From: Mytilus californianus
Taxonomy: Eukaryota > Mollusca > Bivalvia > Mytilida > Mytilidae
NCBI RefSeq assembly: GCF_021869535.1
Contig: NW_026262735.1
Location: forward strand, 558,001-622,000
DNA length: 64,000 nt
Reading direction: 5' to 3'
Shown: positions 54,484 through 64,000 of the stretch, piece after piece
Numbering within the stretch: the stretch's first letter is position 1
Layout of the letters: the number at the start of each line of letters is the position of its first letter
The notes under the pieces: generated by a model
What the model was told of the DNA's origin: nothing
The model's database searches: none
The model's input: only the letters and a program-made list of their open reading frames with translations
Position numbers and translations under genes: made by a program

Positions 54484-57308
54484 TTGGACCAGCATATTAT
54501 GGACACGCCAGATGATGTAGAAACAAAACGGCTGAGACCACTTACAGTTAAGGCAATGGAAAACTATAAAGAAAAGGTTCAAGTTTATCATAATAAACTA
54601 TTAGAAAAAAGACAAGCAGTTGAGGAATCATTAACCTATCTGGAGGAACAAACAGGAGATATACATGTTCTAGGACAGGTTAGAGAAACTCTTGTGGAAG
54701 TACTTAACAATTATTATAAACTTTGCCCCCCAAGGGTGACTGGGGAATAGAAGTAAGGTCACCATTGGTCTTCCTCCGACCGGCAGTAAAACCCGTGCTA
54801 AAGTGGGGCGTCCGTTTGGCTGTGCGGGATGTACAAATTTGCAGCCACGTCCGGTCAGAATGGGGACGTCAAATCCGATGCCTCGTGTAAAGAGAGTGCC
54901 ACGCTCTTTGCACGTTAAGAAACCTTGCAACAACTCTTTGAGGGGTCCGTAGGTGACCTGTTGCAAGGCTAAATTTCTGTCCCTATCCAATATACCCTCA
55001 TTTCCCGTGGCAGTCTAAATTTCTCCGACCTTAATCCCTGAATCTATTACAGAACCTACCTATTGTATTTATTGTAAACTTGTTCTCGTCCTGAATATGC
55101 ATGAAATATTTGCCACTGGACGTTAAGCAACCAACAATCAATCAATCAATTATAAACTTTGTAAGGAGTTCTGTGAATACTTGGCACCTCAAAATACGGA
55201 ACACAGTAATAGTGAACTATTAGTACAAAAATCTGTGTTTCAAACAATAGCTAAAGAAGTAGATCAGGCAATTAAATACATTGATGAGCAAACACGTCAT
55301 AGTACCAAGATTGAAACAGAGAATAGCACAACTGCACATCTAGTCAAAGAGGATGAGCCTCAATTAACAATTAGGAATTGGAGTCCAGTTCATCATTCTA
55401 GTCTTCATAGTTTTTTACATGATCAAGGCAATTCTAGTCATAACATTCAAGGACATAAGTCACATTCTCGTTCTAGTCATAAAGCTAAAGGTAGTGATGG
55501 AGGTCGTTCTTCAAATTGCGCTCACAGTCATTCTAGTCAGGGAAGTCACTCAAGCAAGGCAATTCTTCTAGACAAAGCAGCTAGAGCCGAAGCTGCCAAG
55601 GCAAACCTTAAATTCATAGAGGAGGAAGAGGAATTAGTAAGGAAACAAAATGAGTTAGAATTAGAAATCCAAAAACAAAGATCGGAACTTAAATCAAACT
55701 TAAACATTTTGAAACATAAAAGAGAGATTGCAGAAGCCGAAGCGGAATTAACAGCAGTTAAGGAACTTTTAAAGGAGGAAAATGCTATTTATAACAATTT
55801 GAAGGACCAAGGTCTTGATCTACCTCAATCAAGCCCATCAGAAATTGTCCAAAACTATGTTAACAATTAGATACTCGATGTAAACAAAATGAAACTAGTC
55901 GAAACAGATAAAGTTGTTGGTCACAGTCACAATCCAACTGTTAAGGAGTTCGTACCTAAGGACAATGTTGTAATTCAACCAATCACTAAACAAATTTAAT
56001 CAAATGTTAAAGGTTGTGCACCTCAAAATACAACGGAACCAACTAAGTTTTATCCATCATCAGGTGTTATGGACTTAACTAGGTATATTATGAAGAAAGA
56101 TCTTTTGATTTCAAGATTATCGACATTCGATGACAAACCTGAACGATATTGCAGTTGGAAAAATAGCTTTATTAACATACTTAGAGAACTGGATGCAACA
56201 GATTCAGAACAGTTAGATCTTTTAAACAGGTACTTAGGCCCACAGTCAAAACGACATGCAGCAAGTCTGAGAGTTGCGAACTCCCACAACGAAAATCAAG
56301 CTGTTGTTAAGATTTGGCAAAGGTTGGATGAAAGATATGGGGCGCCAGAAAGTATAGCAGCAGCAATCAAGGATCGCCTTGATCAATTTAAAAAAAATCA
56401 ACAATACAGAATATGACAAACTTTATGAATTATATGACTTATTGGCTGAGGTAGAATCAATTAAAGAAAATGATATATACAGGACAGTCCTATCATTGTA
56501 TGATTCATCATATGGGGTGAATGCAATCGTATGAAAGTTGCCAAACTTCATCCAAACAAAATGGATGGATCGTGCTAGTAGGTACAAAACACAACATTCT
56601 GTGACGTATCCGCCTTTTTCAACGTTTGTGGAATTCTTACACAGCATGGCAGTGCGAATGAATGATCCAAGCGTAAAAATCCAACAATCAGATAGTGGAC
56701 GAGACAAAAAAGTGGAACGGAAATATGCTGGGAAAAGGACTCCCGGTCAAACTGTTTTGAAAACATCAATTGAAAGACAGAACACTTCGGCTAATCTGAA
56801 CTTAAAATGTCTTATTCACGAAAATGGCAAACACAGCCTTGCCGACTGTAAAGTATTTGTTGAGAAACCGTTGGAAGAAAGAAGAGAGATTGTAAAGAAA
56901 AATGGAATTTGTTTCAAATGCTTACATGGGAAGCATTTAGCTAAAGATTGCAAAGCAAACATAAAATGTGAGAAGTGTGGAAAAACGGCACACTGTACAG
57001 CATTTCATTTTGAACGTCAAACCTGTGAAAATAATGGCGGGGAAAGACAAGTTGAAAATCAACCGCCAGATCAAATAAGTACAAAATGTACTGAAATTTG
57101 TGATGACTCTGCTGATCCTACTTCTTTCCAAGGAAAGTCTTGTGCAAAGACACTACTAGTCAAGGTTTATCCAGAAGGCAAACCAGAAGTAAGCGTTACT
57201 ACTTATGCGATCATCGATGATCAGAGTAATAGGTCCTTAGCCTGTTCAACATTTATAGATCATTTCATTGAAACCACAGAGCCAGTCGAATACATGCTAG
57301 CGTCTTAA
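54484..57308 (+). pseudogene. BEL/Pao gag-pol, interrupted and 3'-truncated
   Basis: An LTR-retrotransposon polyprotein of the BEL/Pao class. It starts with a coiled-coil gag at 54484, is split by SINE B (54726-55148) and resumes in 55149-55870 with a His/Ser-rich section and a second coiled coil (EEEEELVRKQNELELEIQKQ). A DUF1759-type gag domain follows (56069-56640: RLSTFDDKPERYCSWKNSF, ERYGAPESI). Next come CCHC knuckles (CFKCLHGKHLAKDC at residues 125-138 of the last ORF, then CEKCGKTAHC) and the start of a DUF1758-type aspartic protease with AIIDDQSNRSLA. Besides the SINE there are in-frame stops at 55868 and 55997, a frameshift in an 8-A run at 56390-56397 and a TGA near 56532. RT, RNase H, integrase and 3' LTR are missing. 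Dead copy. Confidence 0.8.
54726..55148 (+). mobile_element. SINE-like retroposon B (right parent), inside BEL/Pao gag
   Basis: Full-length copy with a perfect 13-bp target duplication ATTATAAACTTTG (54713-54725 and 55149-55161), which is gag coding sequence. Diagnostic bases are AGAAGTAAGGTC, GACGTCAAATCC, AAGAAACCTTGC, ATATACCC and CCCTGAATCTATTAC. Confidence 0.95.
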
Positions 57309-57345
57309 TTTAATGTTGTGTTTCTGTTATGTCGTTTGTCTCCTT

Positions 57346-57770
57346 CCCCAAGGGTGACTGGGGAATAGAAGTATGGTCACCATTGGTCTTCCTCCGACCG
57401 GCAGTAAAACCCTTGCTAAAGTGGGGCGTCCGTTTGGCTGTGCGGAATGTACAAATTTGCAGCCACGTCCGGTCAGAATGGGGACGTTAAATCCGATGTC
57501 TCGTGTAAAGAGAGTGCCACGCTCTTTGCACATTAAGAACCCTTGCAACAACTCTTTGAGGGGTCCGTAGGTGACCTGTTGCAAGGCTAAATTTCTGTTC
57601 CTATCCAATATACCCTCATTTCCCGTGGCAGTCTAAATTTCTCCGACCTTAATCCCGGAAGCCCCTATTACACAACCTACTTATTGTATTTATTGTGAAC
57701 TTGTTCTCGTCCTGAATATGCATGAACTATTTGCCACTGGACGTTAAGCAACCAACAATCAATCAATCAA
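57346..57770 (+). mobile_element. SINE-like retroposon
   Basis: Full-length copy just past the point where BEL/Pao homology ends (57308). No clear target duplication, so it may have been inserted before or during the rearrangement that truncated the BEL element. Confidence 0.9.
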
Positions 57771-57864
57771 TCTCAATGGCATTATACCATTATAATAGAG
57801 AGCACTTAAAATTAGAAAAAATGATAAAAAAAGGACAAAATATCGACACTTAAAGGGCAAATAT

Positions 57865-57960
57865 CAATAAGCAAAGAAATGGGGAATGTGTCAAAGAGAC
57901 AACAACCGGACCATAGAAGTCAACAGCAGAAGGTCACCAATAGGTCTTCAATGCAGCGAA
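57865..57960 (+). repeat. Dispersed repeat M1, fragment
   Basis: GAAATGGGGAATGTGTCAAA through GGTCTTCAATGCAGCG, matching the first part of 45990-46230. Confidence 0.7.
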
Positions 57961-58680
57961 AACATTTTGCCTGAATATGTGAAATGTAAAAGACCCTTTT
58001 GAAAATTTAAAATAAGGGAATTTAAAGTCCCATGGAAATTAAGTTAATCAATAAAAACAATTAGGGTTTTTACATTGTTAATAAACAAAACCCCAAACTA
58101 TTAAAAAACGTTACAATTTTGAATTTACCAAATAGTTTGTTTCCATAGCAACCATTTAAAAATGTGTTAAAATTCGAAAATGAAAAATTTCAAAAACTCC
58201 TAAATTTTAAATCTGTTTATCTCCCAAGACCAACAATACCATGACATTTCATTGACAAATTTTGAAAGACAACATTCTATATATTCATAAAATAAAAAGA
58301 AAGTCGTGTGTTTTTTTTTTCTTTAAAAAAATAATTTAAGTCAAAAATTGTCAATTATCACAAAATACAGATTCCCAAACAGATGAATAATAATAATATT
58401 ACATGTAATTAATCAAATCCAGTAACATAAAAAAATATATTAAGTTGAAAACTTTTTAGTAGGAACAGCTTCATTGATTGGGAAAAAGACAAGAAATGTG
58501 TTTGGCTACAGTGTTAGATATAAGAGATGTAGAAAATGTGCTGTTGCAAAATTGAAAAAAAAACCGATTACCAACAAAACATAACTGTCGTTTAAATTGG
58601 TGTGGCTAAGCAAAATCTATGGAACCAGACATGATTGTTGAAATACGTAAAAAAGGAAGATACCCCGGAAGGTACGCTTA
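57961..58680. other. Non-coding interval
   Basis: AT-rich with poly-A and poly-T runs. No gene supported. The 72-codon ORF that follows at 58687-58905 ends inside a SINE fragment and matches nothing I recognise. Confidence 0.4.
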
Positions 58681-58854
58681 AAGGGTATGACGATTGATTG
58701 TACTGCATTCAATCGGGCTAGATGTGAAGTCAGTGATATAAATCATGTTAAGAAGAACATATCCAATAGGCTCCATAAAATAAAAGGCAAATATAAAGAA
58801 CTCTCAGTCAAACTAATTACTGCTCTCCTAAAAAGCTTTTCTTTCAAGCAAATA

Positions 58855-58925
58855 TTTCATGCATGTTCAGGACGAGAACAAGTTAACAATAAATACAAGA
58901 GGTAGGTCTTGAATTAATAGAGGTC
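58855..58925 (-). mobile_element. SINE 3'-region fragment, inverted
   Basis: Reverse complement of the SINE block AACCTACCTATTGTATTTAT through TTCTCGTCCTGAATATGCAT, with a few changes. The only family member clearly in minus orientation apart from the diverged relative at 15.4 kb. Confidence 0.75.
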
Positions 58926-58929
58926 ATCC

Positions 58930-59180
58930 GGGCTTTAGTTTCAGAGATATAAGTCAAAATTTACATTTTACCCCTTTTTAGCCATGGTGGCCATCTTGGT
59001 TGGTTGGCCAGGTCACCGGACACACTTTTTAAACTAAATACGCCAATGATGACTATGGCCAATTATGGTTAAATGTAGTCCGGTAGTTTCCGAGAAGAGT
59101 TTTGTAAAAGTTAATGACGGACGACGACGACTGACGCCAAGTGATGAGAAAAGCTCACTTTGTCCTTTGAAACAGGTGAG
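58930..59180 (-). repeat. Dispersed repeat X, inverted copy, plus a molluscan repeat edge
   Basis: 58935-59050 is the reverse complement of 21700-21800 (GGTGGCCATCTTGGTTGGTT). It is followed by GACGGACGACGACG and AAGTGATGAGAAAAGCTCAC, a phrase common in bivalve DNA. Confidence 0.65.
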
Positions 59181-59190
59181 TTAACAAGCA

Positions 59191-60030
59191 GTGAAATATG
59201 GAATGAATGCTTTCGACAACATCTCAGTAAAAGTACAACCTGTAAAGGCAAGCTCCAGTGGAATGCTAATACAGAAGAACAAAGAGCCTATGTATGGAGA
59301 GCTACACTCAATTGAGATAATTGCAACTTTCTTTTTTTGTTGTTTGGACGTCCAAAGCCTGCTACAATTAATTAAGTCATGCAAGTTGTTATGGGTTCGT
59401 CAGGACTTCGAAAAAAATAATTGAGTGGCAATATTCCTGCTTCATCAACAAAAGGTATGCAAAATTCTGCCAACAAAGTGAACGAAAAGATTGAAATTCA
59501 ACATGAAGCTGATGTGTCTGATATAAGAACTGAACTAAAGAACTAAAACAATTTATAAAATGCAGGGTCATCCAGAATCTTATATTGAAGGCGATGTATG
59601 TTATAATAATCCCCTATGCAGTGGTATCGGTAAAAATCCGTTTAAACCGGCAACTCAAAGTTGGTTTGCTGTTAAAAACATGACGGATAAAAAGCAGGTA
59701 AATAATCTTGTCACAAAAAATAAACTGTGCAGTCACGGGAAGAATATAGCAATGAAAACATCATCAACAATTTGTAAATGCACACAACAATAACAAATGG
59801 TTGAAAACATGGGGAACGAGCAGCGGAGTGCAAGCGAGTGTTTAGGAAAACTGTATAGTGAGGGTTTTGAAGTAAGACAAATCAATACAGATCATGACAG
59901 TAGTGCAATTGTCATCAAATTATGATTCAAAACTAACAGCAGAGCATCTAATAGATATACAACATTTTTCGGAAAATCACAGAAAATATATTTAAAAAAA
60001 ATGAAGTGATAAATGCGATTTACTGGTACA
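59191..60030 (+). pseudogene. Mutator-like (MULE-type) transposase remnant
   Basis: Successive frames give a recognisable order: YGMNAFDNISVKVQPVKASS with NKEPMYGELHSIE (59191-59310); IPASSTKGMQNSANKVNEKI (about 59432-59500); ESYIEGDVCYNNPLCSGIGK with VNNLVTKNKLCSHGKN (59560-59750); then SASECLGKLYSEGFEVRQIN followed by TDHDSSA (about 59820-59900), and LTAEHLIDIQHFSENHRKYI (about 59930-59990). From memory these are blocks of the Mutator-like transposase domain found in many mollusc proteins. A catalytic Asp is plausible in NTDHDSSA. Each block is in a different frame and intervening pieces are lost. Confidence 0.65.
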
Positions 60031-60225
60031 AAACTAAGAGTACAGAGCCTTGGATGGCCAACAAGAACTTTTCCGAAAATGTGAACCACCAGATTTGAAT
60101 CCAATCGCAACCCCAGTGAAAGACGAATGCTCCGAAATCAGTCATCAACTGTGAGTGGATAGCGAGTGGGCAAGACTAATTCAAGGGGTGCAGTTGGATG
60201 TTTATCTTTGGGAATTGTCACCCCA

Positions 60226-61474
60226 ACTTAAAAGCCGATACAGTAGCCAGATTTTGCTTCGCAAACTTAATACAGTTTAAATCCCGAATTTGTTTGGCTT
60301 CATTGGGTTATACACCCTAAACTTTACTCTGCCCTTAAAGGGACAAGTTTCCTCATCAAAACTTAAATGCTCCTCAGGTGTATAAACATCATATGTCTCT
60401 CGCATCTTTGACACAACCCCCAAGGGTGACTGGGGAATAGAAGTATGGTCACCATTGGTCTTCCTCTGACCGGCAGTAAAACCCGTGCTAAAGTGGGGCG
60501 TCCGTTTGGCTGTGCGGGATGTACAAATTTGCAGCCACGTCCGGTCAGAATGGGGACGTTAAATCCGATGCCTCGTGTAAAGAGAGTGCCATGCTCTTTG
60601 CACGTTAAGAACCCTTGCAACAACTCTTTGAGGGGAACGTAGGTGACCTGTTGCAAGGCTAAATTTCTGTCCCTATCCAATATACCCTCATTTCCCGTGG
60701 CAGTCTAAATTTCTCCGACCTTAATCCCTTAATCTATTACAGAACCTACCTATTGTATTTATTGTAAACTTGTTCTCGTCCTGAATATGCATGAAATATT
60801 TGCCACTGGACGTTAAGCAACTAACAATCAATCAATCAATCATTGACACAAAGGGCCGTACCTTACAAAGTCGATCATTTGCTGGAGCTAAATCGATATC
60901 GACTAAATGTAAGTTAGTTAAAAGTGCATAAAACCTGTCCTTTGCCATCATTTTTACCAAATATAGGAGTGGATATAATTTCATAAGCTGCCCAATATGA
61001 ACTCCTTTTTGAACTAATTCCATAGTAATTACAAGAGAAAAGAACATCTTCATTTCATCAATGGAAACCAGTCGCCATGTTCAATCTAGAATTTTTTTTC
61101 AACTGACCATTTTCAATGCGATTTCTGGCATACAAATTTGTTTGATTGGCATTCAGAGTCCATATTTCATTTCTAAATAGTAAATTAAAGGAGTCAATGG
61201 GTTTCGGATCATCTGGAAGTTGTACATTTAACCCAGGCGTTCCGGTAAATGGGGCACATAACGGCAAAGAATCGTCACGTTTCCAGCCAAAGTCGTCATC
61301 TTCGCGAACATTTATGTCCTTCAAGGATTGATCAAAGTCTATTTCTCTAACAAGTTCATTGTTTTGTAATATATCTTCAGGCCCGAAGCCTTCAAATTCA
61401 CTCTCGTCACTAAAATCTTGCAATAATTGCATTAACTCATCATCAATCTCCGAGTTATCATCACTTTCCGCCAT
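60226..61474 (-). pseudogene. piggyBac-type transposase, interrupted by a SINE
   Basis: The 138-codon start (61058-61474) has the acidic N-terminus usual in PGBD proteins and IDSFNLLFRNEIWTLNANQT. The next frame (60843-61053) has KMMAKDRFYALLTNLHLVD, the block before the catalytic core. Beyond the SINE at 60417-60842, the frame YTPEEHLSFDEETCPFKGRV with VYNPMKPNKFGI carries the first catalytic Asp of the DDD triad. It then degrades (a CEAKSGY phrase after a frameshift). The enzyme would cut and paste at TTAA. Broken by frameshifts, the SINE and loss of the rest. Confidence 0.8.
60417..60842 (+). mobile_element. SINE-like retroposon, inside the piggyBac gene
   Basis: Full-length copy with a 9-bp target duplication TTGACACAA (60408-60416 and 60843-60851), which is transposase coding sequence. 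It is closely similar to the copy at 45174. Confidence 0.95.
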
Positions 61475-61654
61475 GATGATTTTATATTATTTTTTTTTAA
61501 CCTCTTCAGATCTATTTTCTGCTATTTTTTCATTAAAGTTACCGTGATTTCAAGCGCAAACCAGACTCAAATTATATTACATTCGGTAAATGATAACTTC
61601 CAAGGTGTTCCGAGCATGAAGAGATTGTAATACAATCTTTCAAAAAATTCAACA

Positions 61655-61736
61655 AGAAAATGACAAATGCCGCGACCAGCAGCCGTGAAAAAAAAGTCGG
61701 CACGACTTATGCCGCGACTAGCGTGGTAAGGGTTAA
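61655..61736 (-). mobile_element. piggyBac 5' terminal region with TTAA
   Basis: TTAA at 61733-61736 is followed on the minus strand by CCCTTACCACGCTAGTCGCG, the CCCTT start expected for a piggyBac end. The subterminal region repeats a GCCGCGACTAGC / GCCGCGACCAGC motif (about 61669-61724). It sits 240 bp upstream of the transposase ATG at 61474. The opposite end was not found. Confidence 0.65.
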
Positions 61737-61816
61737 TGAAAGGTTCTTTCCAATCTGCAAACTACAAACATTTACTTGCCCGCGATCGTCTGCTGATTGG
61801 TTGAACCGCAAAATGA

Positions 61817-62209
61817 CCCCCAAGGGTGACTGGGGAATAGAAGTATGGTCACCATTGGTCTTCCTCCGACCGGCAGTAAAACCCTTGCTAAAGTGGGGCG
61901 TCCGTTTGGCTGTGCGGGATGTACAAATTTGCAGCCACGTCCGGTCAGAATGCGGACGTTAAATCCGATGCCTCGTGTAAAGAGAGTGTCACGCTCTTTG
62001 CACGTTAAGAACCCTTGCAACAACTCTTTGAGGGGTCCCTATCCAATATACCCTCATTTCCCGTGGCAGTCTAAATTTCTCCGACCTTAATCCCGGAAGC
62101 CCCTATTAAAGAACCTACCTATTGTATTTATTGTTAATTTGTTCTCGTCCTGAATATGCATGAAATATTTGCCACTGGACGTTAAGCAACCAACAATCAA
62201 TCAATCAAC
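61817..62209 (+). mobile_element. SINE-like retroposon with 32-bp internal deletion
   Basis: Copy with a perfect 14-bp target duplication GAACCGCAAAATGA (61803-61816 and 62210-62223). It lacks the segment between the two GTCC motifs (GGGGTCC ... CTGTCCCTATCC), so the deletion has a GTCC microhomology at its ends. Confidence 0.95.
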
Positions 62210-62223
62210 GAACCGCAAAATGA

Positions 62224-64000
62224 GGCGGGGTAAAAAAGCAGACAACTTCGTCAAGAAAACAGCTATTGCAACTGCTTCCTATAATAATTAAAGTACACAT
62301 ATACAATATTCGTGTTTAGATAAACAAAAATCATCATATGATTACCCGTGTTTAGTTAACAGGCACGTATGTAATTTGATGGACGCAGTTGACGGAATCA
62401 CCGCCATAAATGTGCCTTTGAAAAATCAGCTCGAAATTGGCTTAACACCGATGCGCAGTCAAAACTGGTTTCATTAAACTGCCGGACAACTGGAACGTTC
62501 CGTTAAAACGGCAGTGACTTGCAAAGTCTGTTTGTGCTGTGTTGTTGGGTGTATCAGTTTCACTCATACACGGACGACAATTATTAAACCAGGGTTACCG
62601 TAAAAATCTACTGGTAGCATGATTAAGGGAATCTGGTCACATACATAAATTAATGGATCCATGGTAGTCTGAACGAAGTCTTGTAAGTGAACATAGACAC
62701 AAAGTCGGTTAAAAGTTCAATACTGTGTTATTTAAAATCCAATGTACATGTAACAGTAACATAAGTTTACAACATCCAAACTGCAGGCTCAACAATACGG
62801 TGGTATAATCGTAAATCCTTAAGTACACGCCTTTCGTACACAAAATCGTATCCTTCGTACCTTCTCGTATCTAGCTCCATCTCTACAGTTATTTCTCTCT
62901 GTTATACTACTCTGGTAACCCGATTTAAATATGGTTAAATGACTATGAACAAAGAAATAATCTACAGGAGCCCGGAGCTAATGTCAACCGAAGCCGAGGT
63001 CACAGCCTAGGCACCTGTATATACATAGCAACAGGGCACCAGCTGATTAACATGCTTGATTTGACATTTAACTAGTACAATCTGACTGATTGCGAAACAT
63101 AGATAGTAATGAATTACTTTATAACGATTAATGAGAATGAGTAATGTAATTAAACCATGATAATCAAACCCACTGGTGTATGTAATAAATGAAAAACGTA
63201 ACATTATTTAAAAGTATATACTTTAATATATATGAACTTATTTGAAAGTATAAGCTCCCAACCCCAAATGACAAAGAAAAAATGAATTCCTGCACAGACA
63301 ACTGATTGTGATTTGTTGGGTGTATGCGTTTTATTATCATTTTATGCAGTTAAGTGTATTGTTATCACATACTTGTCTTTTTCCTGCATAAAATATCTGG
63401 ACTAATTGGACCTTATGTCATGAAATTTTTTCAAACTACACGTATAACAGCTGTTTTCATCTACAAAAAGGTAAAATAAATAAGACAAAACAAAAAATAA
63501 AAAACATCATAGCACATCTTACAGCTTTTAACAGGGATTTCTTCTGGTTTCTTTTTTTTTAAATAGTTCTAATGATAAAATCCAATTATAAAAGAATGAA
63601 ACATCTCTACATACTTTATGCAACTGGGAAGTTCAGTAGTAATGTATTTATATTATTTTAGGTGTCAATTATTGATGAACAGTAAATTATGGTTCTTGGG
63701 AAATCTCCTTTCTTTTCATCTAAGGCATCTACAAACCATGTCATACCCATCTCGATTTAATTTTTTTAATTTTTGAGGACACAAGTTTGATGTTTGATTT
63801 GTTTGGTGACATATTTATTTCTTTGGTACAAGCGGTACCCCAAGCTGATACATACAAACTTTGTTTTTGTCTTAAAACTTCTCAAATTGAGAAATGTTTG
63901 ATTTGCCGAATGTTTTCTATAAAGAGGAGGTAAAATGCGTTTAATACATTTTTTGTAGAATACTGTAGATCTTCTAAGTGTAATGATGCTTGTGATTTAA
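62224..64000. other. Non-coding end of the window
   Basis: No ORF with recognisable content, no splice-supported exon and no repeat seen elsewhere in the window. Confidence 0.45.

Larger units (their letters stand above)
47585..55148. repeat. 3.57-kb tandem duplication made by SINE-SINE recombination
   Basis: The unique parts 48011-51154 and 51582-54725 are each 3144 bp. I found only three differences by eye (48931/52502, 49810/53381, 50967/54538) and no indel. They are bordered by three SINEs: A, a hybrid, and B. The unit holds an OTU-like fragment, non-coding DNA, and the 5' end plus first ~80 codons of a BEL/Pao gag. Confidence 0.95.

Noticed and set aside
47585..55148. Explaining the duplication as uncollapsed haplotypes
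   Set aside because: Haplotypes of an outbred bivalve should differ more than three sites in 3.1 kb and should not create a hybrid SINE with swapped flanks. A misjoin in the SINE remains possible and is stated in the finding.
58687..58905. 72-codon ORF considered as a Mutator-like transposase piece
   Set aside because: Its C-terminus is inverted SINE sequence, its position is upstream of the MULE N-terminal block, and the similarity was too weak.

Overview
This window is animal (metazoan) genomic DNA made almost entirely of transposable elements and their debris. There are no operons or bacterial signals. Overall it is AT-rich, with introns and splice signals, LINEs, Penelope-like elements, LTR-retrotransposon remains, DNA transposons and MITE-like elements. 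Several dispersed repeats (for example the block ending in 'AACAGCGGTATACTACTG' at 2037-2100 and 45060-45125, and the blocks at 15905-16080, 42790-42990, 45990-46230 and 46260-46580) look to me like the abundant repeats of marine mussels, so the source is probably a bivalve such as Mytilus. That attribution comes from memory, not from a search.

Layout. 0-2.1 kb: tail of a Gypsy-type pol with a PHD finger, split by a SINE-like retroposon. 2.7-9.1 kb: minus-strand LINE with an intact 1150-aa endonuclease/RT ORF carrying a 2A-like motif, and an upstream 374-aa ORF1-like protein. 9.2-17.5 kb: diverged duplications, a decayed coding block of unknown origin present twice, a TTAA-flanked MITE and retroelement tails. 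18-23.8 kb: SINE copies, a HECT-like remnant, a TA-flanked inverted-repeat element and minisatellites. 23.8-28.6 kb: two head-to-tail Penelope-like elements without a GIY-YIG nuclease. 29-32 kb: a possible AF4/FMR2-family exon in AT-rich DNA. 32.4-35.9 kb: Tc1-type transposase remnant and a 5'-truncated I/Nimb-type LINE with RNase H and a perfect 11-bp target duplication. 36.5-43.5 kb: DIRS-like gag remnant, an assembly gap, a cysteine-rich terminal exon, a Gypsy gag remnant and two exons of a decayed OB-fold-like gene. 44-47.5 kb: tandem and dispersed repeats. 47.6-57.3 kb: a 3.57-kb tandem duplication whose junction is a hybrid SINE, leading into a broken BEL/Pao gag-pol. 57.3-62.2 kb: more SINEs, a Mutator-like transposase remnant and a piggyBac remnant interrupted by a SINE. 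62.2-64 kb: nothing recognisable.

The main theme is one roughly 420-bp SINE-like family (12 copies in plus orientation, plus fragments). Most full copies have clear target-site duplications and a (TCAA)n tail. Its 3' end is nearly identical to the 3' end of the I/Nimb-type LINE at 33.7-35.8 kb, so that LINE family is the likely source of its reverse transcriptase. Three copies interrupt coding sequence of other transposons, and two copies recombined with each other to create the 47.6-55.1 kb tandem duplication.

Caveats: all family names come from motifs read by eye. Homology to host genes (AF4/FMR2, OB-fold, HECT, OTU) is tentative, and no host gene is complete in the window.
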